From: Bordetella flabilis
Lineage (GTDB): Bacteria > Pseudomonadota > Gammaproteobacteria > Burkholderiales > Burkholderiaceae_B
DNA: 64,000 nt
Assembly (NCBI RefSeq): GCF_001676725.1
Contig: NZ_CP016172.1
Location: 5,208,001-5,272,000, forward strand
Direction: 5' to 3'
Below are positions 45,155 to 55,361 of this stretch, in pieces (positions within the stretch are counted from its first letter, which is position 1; the number at the start of each line of letters is the position of its first letter). Made by a program: the position numbers and the translations under genes. Under the pieces are notes generated by a model. It made no database searches and had not been told where the DNA came from. It saw nothing but the letters and a program-made list of their open reading frames with translations.

Positions 45155-46579
45155 TCAGCTCCGGTCCAGCAAAGGCCGCGGGTCGGCAAGGTGCCCGCTG
45201 ACCGCGGCGGCAGCGGCCATCACGGGACTCATCAAATGGGTGCGCGAGCCAGGGCCCTGCCGGCCGACGAAATTCCGGTTGGAGGTCGACGCGCAGCGCT
45301 GGCCCGGCGCCACCTGGTCGCCGTTGGTCGCCAGGCACATCGAACAGCCTGCATAGCGCCATTCGAAGCCCGCCTCGCGGAACACCCGATCCAGGCCCTC
45401 CTGCTCCGCCTGCAGCTTGACCTGCTGGGAACCCGGTACGACCCAGGCCTGCACACCGGCAGCGACCCGCCGGCCGCGCGCGACCTCGGCGGCCTGGCGC
45501 AGGTCTTCAATGCGGCCGTTGGTACACGACCCGATAAAGACCCGGTCGACGGCGATGTCCGTCAGGGCCATGCCGGGACGCAGTCCCATGTATTCCAGCG
45601 TCCGCGCCATGGAAGCCTGGCGCGCCGCATCGGACGCACTCGCGGGGTCGGGCACGCGCCCGGACACCGGCAAGGCGTCTTCCGGGCTGTTGCCCCACGT
45701 GACCATGGGCTGCAGGGCGCCGGCGTCCAGCGTGACCTCGCGGTCGAACGTCGCACCGTCATCCGTGCGCAGGGTGCGCCATTGCGCCAGGGCCTCGTCC
45801 CAGGCCGCGCCCGAGGGCGCGTACGGACGGCCATGCAGCCAGGCGAAGGTCGTCTCGTCCGGCGCGATCATGCCGGCGCGCGCGCCCGCTTCGATCGACA
45901 TATTGCACACCGTCATGCGGCCTTCCATGGACAGCGCCGTGATGGCGGGGCCGGCGTACTCGATGACATGGCCGGTTGCGCCTGCCGCGCCGATCTGCGC
46001 GATGACGCCCAGGATGATGTCCTTTGCCGTCACGCCGGCCTGCAGCCGGCCGGTTACCGTCACACGCATCGTCGGTGGCTTGCGCTGCCAGACCGATTGC
46101 GTGGCCAGCACGTGGGCGACTTCCGAGGCGCCGATGCCGAAGGCGAACGCGCCCATCGCGCCATGCGTGGCGGTATGGCTGTCGCCGCATACGATCAGCA
46201 TGCCGGGCAGGCTCAGCCCCTGTTCCGGCCCGACCACGTGGATGATGCCCTGGCGCGCGTCGTCCAGGCCGAAGAACTGCATGCCCGCTTCCTTGGCATC
46301 CTGCCGCAGGGCATCCGCCATGGCGCGCTTTTCCGGATCGGCGATCGTGGACAAGTCACGCGTGTCGGTCGGGACATAGTGGTCCGGCGTGGCGAAACTG
46401 CGCTGCGGGCTGTGGACGCTCAGTCCCCGTTGGCGCAGCATGGCGAAGGCCGGCGCGGAGCCATCCTGGACCAGATGGCGATCGACATACAACAGGCTGG
46501 CCCCATCGTCACGTTGAAGGACCTGGTGCCGCGACCAGATCTTGTCGAACAGCGTGCGGGGCGCGGAGGCGGATGACAT
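45155..46579 (-). CDS. leuC: 3-isopropylmalate dehydratase large subunit
   Basis: A 474-residue aconitase-family protein carrying the 4Fe-4S cluster. The three cluster ligands lie in [10 protein letters not shown] and the later CSMCLATN pair. The substrate-binding [20 protein letters not shown] segment is intact. The start at 46579 ([15 protein letters not shown]) gives the standard length; the region upstream is not similar to the family. It lies 44 bp after the Bug receptor gene in the same direction. Confidence 0.95.
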   Translation of the reverse strand: MSSASAPRTLFDKIWSRHQVLQRDDGASLLYVDRHLVQDGSAPAFAMLRQRGLSVHSPQRSFATPDHYVPTDTRDLSTIADPEKRAMADALRQDAKEAGMQFFGLDDARQGIIHVVGPEQGLSLPGMLIVCGDSHTATHGAMGAFAFGIGASEVAHVLATQSVWQRKPPTMRVTVTGRLQAGVTAKDIILGVIAQIGAAGATGHVIEYAGPAITALSMEGRMTVCNMSIEAGARAGMIAPDETTFAWLHGRPYAPSGAAWDEALAQWRTLRTDDGATFDREVTLDAGALQPMVTWGNSPEDALPVSGRVPDPASASDAARQASMARTLEYMGLRPGMALTDIAVDRVFIGSCTNGRIEDLRQAAEVARGRRVAAGVQAWVVPGSQQVKLQAEQEGLDRVFREAGFEWRYAGCSMCLATNGDQVAPGQRCASTSNRNFVGRQGPGSRTHLMSPVMAAAAAVSGHLADPRPLLDRS

Positions 46580-46623
46580 AGGCTGGGATCGGTTGAATGC
46601 GGTTGAAATGGCGGAGCGGCCGG

Positions 46624-47598
46624 TCAATCGAGCTTGGCGCCCGAAAGCTCGACGATGTCCTTGTAGCGCTTCATTTCGGAGTCGATGAACGAGGCGAACT
46701 CCGCGGGCGTACCGCCGCCGATCTCGGCGCCGTACTCCAGCATGCGGGCGCGCATGTCGTCGCTCTTCAGCACTTCGTTGGTGGCCTGGTTCAGCTTGTC
46801 GATGATGGGCTGCGGCGTGCCGGCCGGCGCCATCAGGCCGTACCAGGAAGAGGCGTACACATTCGGCACGCCCAGCTCGTCCAGGGTCGGCACGTCCGGC
46901 AAGGCCGGATTGCGCTGGCGCGAGGCCACCGCCAGCGCACGCAGCTTGCCGCTCTTGATCATCGGCAGGCAGGTCGTGGTGTCGAGCATCAGCGAGATAT
47001 GCCCGGCCATGAGATCCGCTTCCGCCGGAGACGTGCCCTTGTACGGGACATGGACGATATTGATCTTGGTTGCGGCCGCGAACTGCACCGCGGCCAGGTG
47101 CTGCGACGACCCGACCCCGCCGGAACCATAGTTCAGCTTGCCAGGGTTGGCCTTGGCGTACGCAACCAGCTCCTGCATGGTCTTGAAGGGCGAGGCCGCC
47201 GGCACCACCAGGATGTTCGGCACGGAAGACACGTAGGCGATCGGCGCGAAGTCCTTCACCGGGTCGAAGCCCAGGTGCGAGTACAGGTACTTGTTGACGG
47301 CATTGGGGCTGATGGAGCCCATCAGCAGGTTGTAGCCGTCGGCAGGCAGGCGCGACGCCACTTCGGTGCCGATGTTGCCGCCCGCGCCTGCGCGATTGTC
47401 GACGACGACCGGCTGCCCCAGGCGCTGGGAGAGACCCTGCGCGATCAGGCGCCCCATCGTGTCCACGCCGCCTCCGGGGGGCCAGGGCACCACCATTTTG
47501 ATCGGATGGTCGGGATATTCGGCGAGGGCGGGCGTCGTGCCCGCGACACTACAGGCGGCCAGCACCACGGCCGCGAGCCAGGCATGCGCTTTGATCAT
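46624..47598 (-). CDS. Bug-family tripartite tricarboxylate receptor
   Basis: A 324-residue periplasmic binding protein of the Bug (Bordetella uptake gene) family. It has a signal peptide, then [20 protein letters not shown] at the ligand site, [14 protein letters not shown] and DGYNLLMG, all hallmarks of the family. Ligands are usually carboxylates. GGAG precedes the ATG at 47598, chosen over an upstream ATG. It heads the leuCDB set; no membrane subunits are nearby, which is normal for orphan Bug proteins. Confidence 0.92.
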   Translation of the reverse strand: MIKAHAWLAAVVLAACSVAGTTPALAEYPDHPIKMVVPWPPGGGVDTMGRLIAQGLSQRLGQPVVVDNRAGAGGNIGTEVASRLPADGYNLLMGSISPNAVNKYLYSHLGFDPVKDFAPIAYVSSVPNILVVPAASPFKTMQELVAYAKANPGKLNYGSGGVGSSQHLAAVQFAAATKINIVHVPYKGTSPAEADLMAGHISLMLDTTTCLPMIKSGKLRALAVASRQRNPALPDVPTLDELGVPNVYASSWYGLMAPAGTPQPIIDKLNQATNEVLKSDDMRARMLEYGAEIGGGTPAEFASFIDSEMKRYKDIVELSGAKLD

Positions 47599-47637
47599 GA
47601 TTGTCTCCGGATTTTTATAGAGGATACGGCGCAATTC

Positions 47638-47667
47638 TTGGCTTTATCCCGCAAGGCCGCAAGCCAA
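47638..47667. promoter_or_regulatory. inverted repeat in the Bug/LysR divergent region
   Basis: TTGGCTT and AAGCCAA form a perfect 7-bp inverted repeat with 16 bp between arms, 40 bp upstream of the Bug gene and 83 bp upstream of the divergent LysR gene. Position and form suit a LysR-type operator, but it lacks a clean T-N11-A core. Confidence 0.45.
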
Positions 47668-47749
47668 ATTAAGGCATGTCAGCTATGATTAATACTCATG
47701 CTCTACCCACCTTGGCCTGCCCTGCTCACTACCCAATGCCCGGTCTCCC

Positions 47750-48658
47750 ATGTCTCGCCGCCTCCCTCCGCTGAACGCGCTGCGCGCCTTCGAAGCGTCG
47801 GCCCGCAACGCCAGCTTCACCCGGGCCGCGCAGGAGCTTTGCGTCACGCAGGGCGCGATCAGCCGCCACGTCGCCGCCCTGGAAGACTGGACCAAGGCCC
47901 AGCTCTTCCTGCGCGGGCGCCACGGAATCGAACTGACCGGGCCCGGGCAGGCATACTTCCGCACGGTGCGCGCGGCCCTGGACCAGATCGAACAGGCGAC
48001 ACGGCAGCTGCAGCAACAGCCCGACGACCACCGCCTGCGCATCAAGCTGCCGCCCACCTTCGCGATCAAATGGCTGGTGCCGCGCCTGGCCCGCTTCCAT
48101 GCCGCGCGGCGCGACATCGACGTGCAGATCACCACCTCCCATCAACGCGCGGACTTCGACCGCGAGGACGTGGACATCAGCATTCATTCGGAAACTCAGC
48201 CGCCCGCCGGACCGGGCTACCGGCGCCTGTTCGGCGAGACGCTGCTGCCCGTCTGCGCGCCGGGGCTGCTGGACAAGGCGCCGCGGCTGAGCACACCGGA
48301 AGACCTGGCGGAGCACGTGCTGCTTTGCTCCCTGAACCGCCCGCACGACTGGCCGACCTGGCTCTCGGCGGCGGGGGTTCACGATGTGGATGGCAATAGC
48401 GGCCTGAAGTTCGAAAACGCCGCATTGGCGTACCAGGCGGCCATCGACCAACTGGGCGTGATGATCGCGCAGCTGGCTTTCGTCAGCGACGACCTGCTGG
48501 CCGGCCGGCTCGTGGCGCCGTTAGCCCTGCGCGTCGCCACGCCCGGCGCGTATGTCCTGGCCTATCGCAGCGATCGACCGAAACCCGAACGCGTGCAGGC
48601 GTTCGAAGATTGGATCGTGCGCGAAGCGGCAGAAATGGAAGCGCGCCTGGCGGGATAG
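47750..48658 (+). CDS. LysR-family regulator, GcvA type
   Basis: A 302-residue transcription factor. The N-terminal winged HTH reads LPPLNALRAFEASARNASFT, then AAQELCVTQGAISRHVAALE, closest to the GcvA branch; a type-2 periplasmic-binding effector domain follows (about 95-300). It is divergent from the Bug-leuCDB genes with 151 bp between, the usual arrangement for a regulator of the divergent operon. Effector unknown. Confidence 0.9.
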   Translation: MSRRLPPLNALRAFEASARNASFTRAAQELCVTQGAISRHVAALEDWTKAQLFLRGRHGIELTGPGQAYFRTVRAALDQIEQATRQLQQQPDDHRLRIKLPPTFAIKWLVPRLARFHAARRDIDVQITTSHQRADFDREDVDISIHSETQPPAGPGYRRLFGETLLPVCAPGLLDKAPRLSTPEDLAEHVLLCSLNRPHDWPTWLSAAGVHDVDGNSGLKFENAALAYQAAIDQLGVMIAQLAFVSDDLLAGRLVAPLALRVATPGAYVLAYRSDRPKPERVQAFEDWIVREAAEMEARLAG

Positions 48659-48779
48659 CGCTGCGGCATTTGCGCGGGCATGGCCGCTTCGACGTGGCGC
48701 ATCGCGACGGGATGCTCCCTTGCCTGCCTTGGGCACCCCGGCGCGTGCGTCGCGGTGCCCAACTGCCTGCGCTCAGGCG

Positions 48780-49049
48780 CTAGCGGTCCGTTTTCGGACT
48801 GGCAGGCCAGGAAGATTCCGATTTGCCCTCGACCGGATAGGGATATGAGGCGAAGGCCTCTTCGAGCGATGGGGTCTCGACCTCCAGTTCTTCATCGATA
48901 AGCAAAGGCTCGGACGCGGTGGCGTCCAACAGGGCGCGCAGATCGCTCACCTTGCGAAGGCGGCATTTTCCCTCGTCCTGGAGGGCAGCCGGACTTGCCT
49001 GGATTGGGGAAAGACAGGAGCCGTGTGCTGCCGTAGTGCTGATACTCAT
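48780..49049 (-). CDS. small acidic hypothetical protein
   Basis: An 89-codon frame between two LysR genes. The C-terminal half is acidic (SEPLLIDEELEVETPSLEEA) and codon choice is GC-rich at third positions, consistent with a real gene, but no family is recognised and the ribosome-binding site (GGGTAA) is weak. It may be spurious. Confidence 0.4.
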   Translation of the reverse strand: MSISTTAAHGSCLSPIQASPAALQDEGKCRLRKVSDLRALLDATASEPLLIDEELEVETPSLEEAFASYPYPVEGKSESSWPASPKTDR

Positions 49050-49547
49050 ATGTGTTACCCATGATTGTCCTGACTCGCGCCAGTGAGGGCGTTACGTGCG
49101 CAGGACAGGCAATTCGTTCCATGCGGCGTGCAAGGCATGTACGAAGGATGCGTCGATGCAATCGCTTTCCATGGCAGGCCCGTTCGGTCATCCATCGCTT
49201 TGTCGTTTGAATCATGGCCATCTATCGCCTCGCCTGCCGCGCAAACAAGGTAACATTCCAGCGGAAATATCCTCGGCCTTCATGACGGTGCATAGCCGGA
49301 CGAATTTCTCGTTTTCCGGTTCGCCCGGCGTGCAACGAGGGACGCCGCCGGTGTGGCGTGGCTCACATGATGGCAAGGCTTGCATTACGGCTTCTCCATA
49401 CCATCGCGTCGCCGGGCAAGCCACCCTCCACGCCGCCACCCGGCCGCCATCGAACCGCTTCAAAAACAGGCCGGCACAGACACCCGTCCCGACGCGCGCG
49501 TCGATTGATCGATCCCCTACCCGCAGGCACATCATTTCGAAACCGAC
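49050..49547. other. gene-free stretch upstream of the second LysR gene
   Basis: About 500 bp. Several overlapping short frames on both strands, none with a recognisable product. Must contain the promoter of the LysR gene at 49548; no clear hexamers identified. Confidence 0.35.
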
Positions 49548-50453
49548 ATGCTCACTTTCAAGCAGATCGAAGCCCTTTACTGGGTCGTCCATCTCAACGG
49601 CTTCGCCAATGCCGCCGAGCGCTTGAACACGACGCAATCGGCCATCACCAAACGCATCCAGGAGCTGGAAACGGGCTTCGACGTCCAGATCTTCAACCGC
49701 AGCGGACAGAAAGCCACCCTGACGCGCACCGGGGAAGAGCTGCTGGAGATGGCCGCCGACCTGCTGGGCCGGCGCGACCAGATGCTGCTGAAGATCAAGG
49801 GCTTCAAGCCTTTCTCGGGCTCGCTGCGGCTGGGAATCACCGAAATAACCGCCATGACATGGTTGCCGCAGCTGATGCAGACCTTGCGCAACGCGTTTCC
49901 CGAACTGGTTGTTCAGCCGAAGATCGATATGGCCTGGCAGTTGCAGAAGAGCCTGTCGAACGGGCAGTTGGACATGGCGATCGTGCATTGGGAGGTGCGC
50001 CACCCGCACCTGGAAGCCGAGCCCATCGCGCAGGTGGATTTCGCATGGGCGGGAAGCCCGGCAGTCGTCTCGCCGTCGCGGGTCTATTCGCCCGAAGATA
50101 TCTCGCGCATGAACATCGTGCGGCAGGACCCGGATTCGGCCCTGAATGCCATTTACGACGAATGGCTGGCGCCCTACACGCCGCAGTCCAACCTGTTCAC
50201 CATCAACAGCCTGCAGGCCATGGTGGGGATGACCGTAGCCGGTTTCGGGGTCGCATGCATTCCCACGGCTTTTTTCTCCGACTTGATCAAGAGCCGCAAA
50301 CTGATACTGGCGCGCGCCACCAAGCCCATGCCCAGTTCGCTCTACTGCGCCATGTATGCCAAACAGTCGAACACCATGTTCTATCGCGAGATCGCGCGCA
50401 TTGCACGGGACGTCTGCGATTTTTCACGGCCTTACGGCGGCCTCAATGCCTGA
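49548..50453 (+). CDS. LysR-family regulator
   Basis: A 301-residue LysR protein with an N-terminal winged HTH ([20 protein letters not shown], then [16 protein letters not shown]) and an effector-binding domain from about residue 90. It converges on the glutamate-type importer operon and its last 11 bp overlap the end of that operon's ATPase gene. Likely controls that operon or a remote one; no binding-site evidence. Its position, reading towards the operon rather than divergently, is atypical for an autoregulated LysR pair. Confidence 0.88.
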   Translation: MLTFKQIEALYWVVHLNGFANAAERLNTTQSAITKRIQELETGFDVQIFNRSGQKATLTRTGEELLEMAADLLGRRDQMLLKIKGFKPFSGSLRLGITEITAMTWLPQLMQTLRNAFPELVVQPKIDMAWQLQKSLSNGQLDMAIVHWEVRHPHLEAEPIAQVDFAWAGSPAVVSPSRVYSPEDISRMNIVRQDPDSALNAIYDEWLAPYTPQSNLFTINSLQAMVGMTVAGFGVACIPTAFFSDLIKSRKLILARATKPMPSSLYCAMYAKQSNTMFYREIARIARDVCDFSRPYGGLNA

Positions 50454-51165
50454 TGTCCGATAGGAACTTGCGTGCCCGGTCCGTGCCCGGCCGGGCGAAG
50501 AATTCCCCAGGCGGCGCCCGCTCGACAATGGCGCCGGCATCCATGAACCACACCGTATCAGCCACGTCGCGCGCGAAGTTCATTTCGTGCGTAACGCAGA
50601 CCATAGTCATGCCATCGGCGGCCAGGGACTTCATCACCTGCAGCACCTCGTTGACCATCTCCGGGTCGAGGGCGCTGGTGGGCTCGTCGAACAGCATGAT
50701 GCGCGGCTTCATGGCTAGCGCCCGCGCAATCGCCACGCGTTGCTGCTGCCCGCCTGACAATTCGCCGGGGTAGGCCTCGGCCTTGTGCGCCAGCCCGACG
50801 CGGTCGAGCAGCGCATGGGCATGGTCGCGCGCCTCGCCTTTGCCCATGCGTTTCAGCAGCAGCGGCGCCATGATAAGGTTCTCGCGCACGTTCATGTGTG
50901 GAAACAGGTTGAACTGCTGAAACACGAAGCCGATATGGCTGCGCATACGGTCGATCGATCCGCATTGATGGACGTCCACTCCGTCGATCAGGATGGCGCC
51001 TTTCTGGATGGGCTCCAGGCGGTTGATCGTGCGGATCAGCGTCGACTTGCCAGATCCGGAGGGCCCACATACGACCAGTACCTCGCCCTGCTGCACCATG
51101 GCGTTGACATTATCGAGGGCGAGATAGTCGCCGTACCATTTACTGACGTTCTTGAATTCGATCAT
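50443..51165 (-). CDS. glutamate-type amino-acid ABC transporter ATPase (GltL/GlnQ-like)
   Basis: A 240-residue ABC ATPase. It has Walker [10 protein letters not shown], the Q-loop in [12 protein letters not shown], the signature LSGGQQQR, and Walker [16 protein letters not shown], all as in GltL/GlnQ/HisP proteins. The start at 51165 ([14 protein letters not shown]) is standard. It is the last gene of a six-gene operon (aldolase, aminotransferase, binding protein, two permeases, ATPase) and overlaps the convergent LysR gene by 11 bp. Confidence 0.94.
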   Translation of the reverse strand: MIEFKNVSKWYGDYLALDNVNAMVQQGEVLVVCGPSGSGKSTLIRTINRLEPIQKGAILIDGVDVHQCGSIDRMRSHIGFVFQQFNLFPHMNVRENLIMAPLLLKRMGKGEARDHAHALLDRVGLAHKAEAYPGELSGGQQQRVAIARALAMKPRIMLFDEPTSALDPEMVNEVLQVMKSLAADGMTMVCVTHEMNFARDVADTVWFMDAGAIVERAPPGEFFARPGTDRARKFLSDIRH

Positions 51166-51173
51166 GGGAATAC

Positions 51174-51866
51174 CTAGGCCACCACGATGCGCGTGCCGCG
51201 CATGCGGTTTTCGACGAGCTTGACGACGCCCGTCAGGATCAGGTTCAGCGTGAAGTAGGTCAGCGCCAGAAGCGTGAAGACCTGGAACGGTTTGGTCAGC
51301 AGCATGTTGTTGACCTGGGCCGCGGCAAAAGTAAGTTCGTGGACGCTGATGACGAAGCCCAGTGAAGTCTCTTTGACGGTGGAGATGAACTGGCTCAGTA
51401 TGCTCGGTATCGTGTTGTACAAGGCTTGCGGCAACACGATCTTGCGCATCGTCTGCATATGGCTGAGTCCCAGCGAGCGTCCGGCCTCCATCTGGCCCTT
51501 GGGCAGCGCCTGAATGCCGCTGCGGATGATCTCGGACAGGTATGCGCCTTCGTAAATGATCAGCGCCGCGGCCATGGTGACCACACCGTTGATGGAAGCG
51601 CCGATCACCAGGGGCAGGAAGAAGTACGCCCAGAAGATGAACATGATGAGCGGCAGCCCGCGGGCCACGTAGACGATGGCGGTGGCAGGCCAATAGCAGA
51701 TCCTGTGCGAACTGATGCGGCCCAGCGCAAGCAGCAGCCCGACGGGGAACGCGAACAGCAGGCTGACCAGCGCCAGCAGGATGGTGGCCGCCAGCCCGCC
51801 CAAGGCGCCGTTGGGCCATTGCCCCACCAGCAGCAACAGCCAGTTATCGGAGAGGATTTCCAGCAT
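51174..51866 (-). CDS. amino-acid ABC transporter permease (GltK-like)
   Basis: A 230-residue membrane protein of the HisM/GltK family, with about five helices and the conserved EAA loop ([22 protein letters not shown]) that contacts the ATPase. It forms a heterodimer with the permease encoded 6 bp upstream. Eight bp separate it from the ATPase gene. Confidence 0.92.
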   Translation of the reverse strand: MLEILSDNWLLLLVGQWPNGALGGLAATILLALVSLLFAFPVGLLLALGRISSHRICYWPATAIVYVARGLPLIMFIFWAYFFLPLVIGASINGVVTMAAALIIYEGAYLSEIIRSGIQALPKGQMEAGRSLGLSHMQTMRKIVLPQALYNTIPSILSQFISTVKETSLGFVISVHELTFAAAQVNNMLLTKPFQVFTLLALTYFTLNLILTGVVKLVENRMRGTRIVVA

Positions 51867-51872
51867 GGCGAC

Positions 51873-52577
51873 TTAGCGAGTCTTGGCCACGTACGTGGAC
51901 CGTTGGGAGAGATAGGCGCCGGCACCCATCAACAGCAGCGAAATCGCCAGATACAGGACGGTGACCACCGAGTAGACCTCGAAGGTCTTGAAGGTGGCGG
52001 ATTCGATCTCGCGCCCGGCTCCGGTCAGTTCTATCAGCCCGATCGCCATGGCGAGACTGGTGTTCTTGAACAGCAACAGCGTCTGGTTGGTGAGCGGTGG
52101 AATGGCGATCTTGAACGCCTGGGGAAGAATGACCTTGCGCATGGCCTGCAGGTAGCTCAGGCCCAGGCTGCGCGATGCTTCCATCTGGCCGCGCGGAATC
52201 GCCCGTATGGCGCTACGCAGGTCCTCGCTGACATATGCCGCCGTCACCAACCCGATCGCGATGGTGGCGTAGAAGAACTCGCCCCCGATGGCGTTGATGG
52301 CGTCGTTCACCGCCGCCGGCATGATGGCGGCGACCCCGAAGTACCACAGCAGGATATGCACCAGCATCGGCACATTGCGATGGAACGCCACATAAACGAC
52401 GATCAGGTAATTCAACGGCCGGATGTTCAGCATGCGCAGCACGGCCAGCACACTGCCCAGGGCGAAGGCCAGCAGCCACGCCAGCAAAGTCATTTGCAGG
52501 GTCGTGAACAACCCAGCCAGTATCAGGCTCGGGTAGCCGTTACCGAATAACGCACCAAAATCGAATGTGTATTTCAT
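51873..52577 (-). CDS. amino-acid ABC transporter permease (GltJ-like)
   Basis: A 234-residue GltJ-type permease. It starts MKYTFDFGALFGNGYPSL and carries the EAA motif EASRSLGLSYLQAMRKVILP. The residues RNVPMLVHILLWYF are typical of glutamate/aspartate permeases. It lies 27 bp downstream of the binding-protein gene. Confidence 0.92.
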   Translation of the reverse strand: MKYTFDFGALFGNGYPSLILAGLFTTLQMTLLAWLLAFALGSVLAVLRMLNIRPLNYLIVVYVAFHRNVPMLVHILLWYFGVAAIMPAAVNDAINAIGGEFFYATIAIGLVTAAYVSEDLRSAIRAIPRGQMEASRSLGLSYLQAMRKVILPQAFKIAIPPLTNQTLLLFKNTSLAMAIGLIELTGAGREIESATFKTFEVYSVVTVLYLAISLLLMGAGAYLSQRSTYVAKTR

Positions 52578-52604
52578 AACGGGCTACCCGCCCCCTCACG
52601 GGGG

Positions 52605-53435
52605 TCAATCCTTTATTTCTTCAACCTTGAACACGCGCTTGCTCGGGAACTTGGTATCCGGGCCGAACCAGCGGTCGTATATCACCTGCAGCTCACCGGA
52701 CGTCTCCAGTTGGGACAGTACCTGGTTCACTTCCTTACGCAGCCCATCTTCGCCCTTGCGCAAGCCGATCCCCCAGGGCTCCACGAACAGCGGTTTCTCG
52801 ATAATGTCGAGCTTCACCGGCGAGCTCTCGGCATCCTGCTTGAACTTCAGCAACATCAGTTCCGAGCCGACGAAGCCGGAGACCTTCTTTTGCTGCAGGG
52901 CCATGAAAGCGGTGGGCGGATCCTTGAAGGTCACCGTCGTCACGCCGGGGATCAGTTTCTTCGCACCCGCTTCGGACGACGATCCCGATACCGCGCTGAC
53001 GCGCTTGTCGGCCAGATCGGCCGGCGTGGCCAGCGTTGCCGCATCGTCACGCCGGATCAGGATCTTCTGCGGACTGACGTAGTGCTGGTAGCTGTAGTCG
53101 ATTTGCTGCGCTCGCTCCGGTGTCCATCCCAGGTTGGCGGCCACCACGTCCACGCGGCCGCCGGCCAATTCCGGAATGCGGGCGGCGACGGCGATCATCT
53201 TGATCTCCAGCTTGACGCCCAGATGCTCGGCGACCTTCCTGCATAGATCCACTTCGTAGCCCACGACCTGGCGAGTCTTCGGGTCCTGGAAACTGAACGG
53301 CTCGGAAGTGCCCAGCGTGCCGCACACCAGCGTGCCACGCGCCTTGACGTCAGCCAGCGCGTCGGCGTGCGCCACGCCGCTCGCGCTCAATGCCGCCAGC
53401 AACGGCACGCACTTCAGAATTGTCTTGAGGCTCAT
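52605..53435 (-). CDS. amino-acid ABC transporter substrate-binding protein (GltI-type)
   Basis: A 276-residue polar amino acid binding protein (Bac_3 fold). A signal peptide spans about 1-24; the mature start is DALADVKARGTLVCGTL. Ligand-site patterns include GYEVDLCRKVAEHLGV and RVDVVAANLGWTPERA. The start at 53435 is chosen because it gives a normal signal sequence. It delivers an acidic or related amino acid to the two permeases; the exact ligand cannot be told from sequence, but the enzymes encoded upstream suggest a glutamate analogue. Confidence 0.9.
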   Translation of the reverse strand: MSLKTILKCVPLLAALSASGVAHADALADVKARGTLVCGTLGTSEPFSFQDPKTRQVVGYEVDLCRKVAEHLGVKLEIKMIAVAARIPELAGGRVDVVAANLGWTPERAQQIDYSYQHYVSPQKILIRRDDAATLATPADLADKRVSAVSGSSSEAGAKKLIPGVTTVTFKDPPTAFMALQQKKVSGFVGSELMLLKFKQDAESSPVKLDIIEKPLFVEPWGIGLRKGEDGLRKEVNQVLSQLETSGELQVIYDRWFGPDTKFPSKRVFKVEEIKD

Positions 53436-53452
53436 GGTTCTCTCCGTGAACG

Positions 53453-54679
53453 TTAGTTGAGTTGGCCGCATGCCAGCGAGATTTCTTCGCAACCGCGACG
53501 TATGGTGTCCACATCGGTGGCGAAACTCAGGCGGATGTGGCCGGGATTGCCGTAGGCGGTGCCGTCCAGCACGGCGACGCCCGCGGCGTCCAGCAGGTAA
53601 TGCACGAAATCCAGGTCATTCCCGATGGTCTTGCCCCCGGGCGTGCGCTTGCCGATAAAACCCTGGATATTGGGGAACACGTAAAAGGCGCCGGCGGGCC
53701 GGGGGCAGGACATGAAGGGAATCCCGTCGAGCAGGCCGGCAATCAGGTCACGGCGTTCCCTGTACAGGGCGATGATGTCGGCCACGCACTGCTGGTCGGC
53801 CGAAAGCGCGGTGGCGGCCGCCACTTGCGAGATCTGGCTGGCGCAGGACGTGGATTGCGAGATCAGCGTGGACATCGCCTTGACGAGCCAGACGGGACCG
53901 GCCGCATAGCCGAGCCGCCAGCCTGTCATCGCATAGGCCTTTGAAACGCCATTGACCAGCAGTACGCGCGGCGCCAGGGCCGGATTCACGTTCAGCACGG
54001 AAACGTACGGTGTACCGTAGCAAAAGTGCTCGTAGATTTCGTCCACCATCAAGAGCACGTGCGGATGGCGCTCCAGCACGGCCAACAGCGCGGCCAGCTC
54101 GGTTTCGCTGTATACGGACCCCGATGGATTATTGGGAGCGTTCAGCAGCAGCCACTTGGTGCGCGGCGTGATCGCCGCCTCGAGCGCGTCCGGGCTGATC
54201 TTGAAACCCCGTGCCTCGGTGGTGGGCAGAATAATCGGCTCGCCGTCATTGAGCAGCACCATGTCGGGATAAGAAACCCAGTACGGCGTAGGAATGATGA
54301 CTTCATCGCCTGGATCGAGCGTTGCCTGCAGCGCCGAGAAGATCAGCTGCTTGGCGCCCGTACCGGCCACGAGTTGATCCAATTCGAAGGAAAGGCGGTT
54401 TTCACGCCGGTATTTCTGCTGAACCGCCGCCAGAAGCTCGGGGATCCCGGAGGACGCGGTGTACTTCACCGATCCGCTTTCGATCGCGGCGACACCGGCC
54501 CGGGCGATGTGCGCCGGCGTACTTACGTCCGGCTCACCGATGGTGAAGTCGATAATCGTCCGCCCTTCACGCCGCAACGTGTCGACCTTGAACTTCGCCG
54601 CCATGCTCGGTGAAGGCTTGATGGCGGCCATGCGCTTCGCCAGGAGGTTGGGCGACGTGGAATGGGAAGTGGTGCTCAT
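53453..54679 (-). CDS. class I PLP-dependent aminotransferase (AspC/AAT-Ib type)
   Basis: A 408-residue fold-type I aminotransferase. It has the substrate-binding start KPSPSMAAKFKVDTLRREGR, the NPSG motif (NAPNNPSGSVYSE), the Asp that holds the PLP pyridine nitrogen (VDEIYEHF), and the PLP lysine in NGVSKAYAMTGWRLGY. It converts an amino acid to its 2-oxo acid. In operon with an importer and an RraA-like aldolase, which suggests it deaminates the imported amino acid before cleavage. The start at 54679 is used; upstream in-frame residues lack similarity. Confidence 0.92.
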   Translation of the reverse strand: MSTTSHSTSPNLLAKRMAAIKPSPSMAAKFKVDTLRREGRTIIDFTIGEPDVSTPAHIARAGVAAIESGSVKYTASSGIPELLAAVQQKYRRENRLSFELDQLVAGTGAKQLIFSALQATLDPGDEVIIPTPYWVSYPDMVLLNDGEPIILPTTEARGFKISPDALEAAITPRTKWLLLNAPNNPSGSVYSETELAALLAVLERHPHVLLMVDEIYEHFCYGTPYVSVLNVNPALAPRVLLVNGVSKAYAMTGWRLGYAAGPVWLVKAMSTLISQSTSCASQISQVAAATALSADQQCVADIIALYRERRDLIAGLLDGIPFMSCPRPAGAFYVFPNIQGFIGKRTPGGKTIGNDLDFVHYLLDAAGVAVLDGTAYGNPGHIRLSFATDVDTIRRGCEEISLACGQLN

Positions 54680-54689
54680 ATTCGCAGGC

Positions 54690-55361
54690 TTACAGCAGAT
54701 TCTTCGCTTCGAGCACGGGATGCAGCCAGCTCTGTCGCTCTGCGCCCGCCGCGATCTCGGCCATAATCCTTTCTTCCTTGGCGGCGTGGGCCCGCGCCTT
54801 CTCGACCAAGGCGTGTGCCTGACCGACCGGGAAGGACACGATGCCATCTTCATCGGCCACGATGACATCGCCCGGCTGGATCACCTGCCCGCCGATGCTG
54901 ACCGGCACGTTGACCTCGCCGGGACCATCCTTGTACGGACCGCGGTGCACATGGCCTCGCGCATAACAAGGGAAATCGTCGTTTTCGAATGCCGCGACGT
55001 CGCGGACTGCGCCATCGACGATCAGGCCCGCGCAACCGCGCTGCTGCAGATAGCGCTTCATGATTTCGCCCACGCAGGCATTGCCCACGTCGCCGCCGGC
55101 ATCGACCACCAGCACGTGGCCTGGCTGCAGCAGCGTCATGGCTTTATAGATGAACAGGTTATCGCCCGGCCGCGTCTTGACCGTGAGCGCCGAGCCAACC
55201 AGCTTGCCACGTCGGTTGTAGCGGCGCAGGCCCACCACGCCGTGCTGGCGATGGAGGTTGTCGCTGAGATGCGGGGTGACGATCGAGTGCAACGCAGCTG
55301 CCAGTTCCGCCGGTAGCACCGGCGGTGCCGCATTGAGGGTGAAGGATGAAGAGTTCTGCAT
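54690..55361 (-). CDS. RraA-like class II pyruvate aldolase (HMG/CHA aldolase family)
   Basis: A 223-residue protein of the RraA / 4-hydroxy-4-methyl-2-oxoglutarate aldolase family. Known aldolases carry a D-X20-R-D motif; here Glu99 lies exactly 21 residues before Arg120-Asp121 (GE ... VDGAVRD), a conservative variant that keeps an acidic residue at the metal site. The G-D loop VVDAGGDVGNACVGEI is also intact. The predicted reaction is metal-dependent release of pyruvate from a 4-hydroxy-2-oxo acid; oxaloacetate decarboxylation is a common side activity. The start at 55361 is preferred to one 16 codons earlier. It is the first gene of the six-gene operon. Confidence 0.85.
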   Translation of the reverse strand: MQNSSSFTLNAAPPVLPAELAAALHSIVTPHLSDNLHRQHGVVGLRRYNRRGKLVGSALTVKTRPGDNLFIYKAMTLLQPGHVLVVDAGGDVGNACVGEIMKRYLQQRGCAGLIVDGAVRDVAAFENDDFPCYARGHVHRGPYKDGPGEVNVPVSIGGQVIQPGDVIVADEDGIVSFPVGQAHALVEKARAHAAKEERIMAEIAAGAERQSWLHPVLEAKNLL

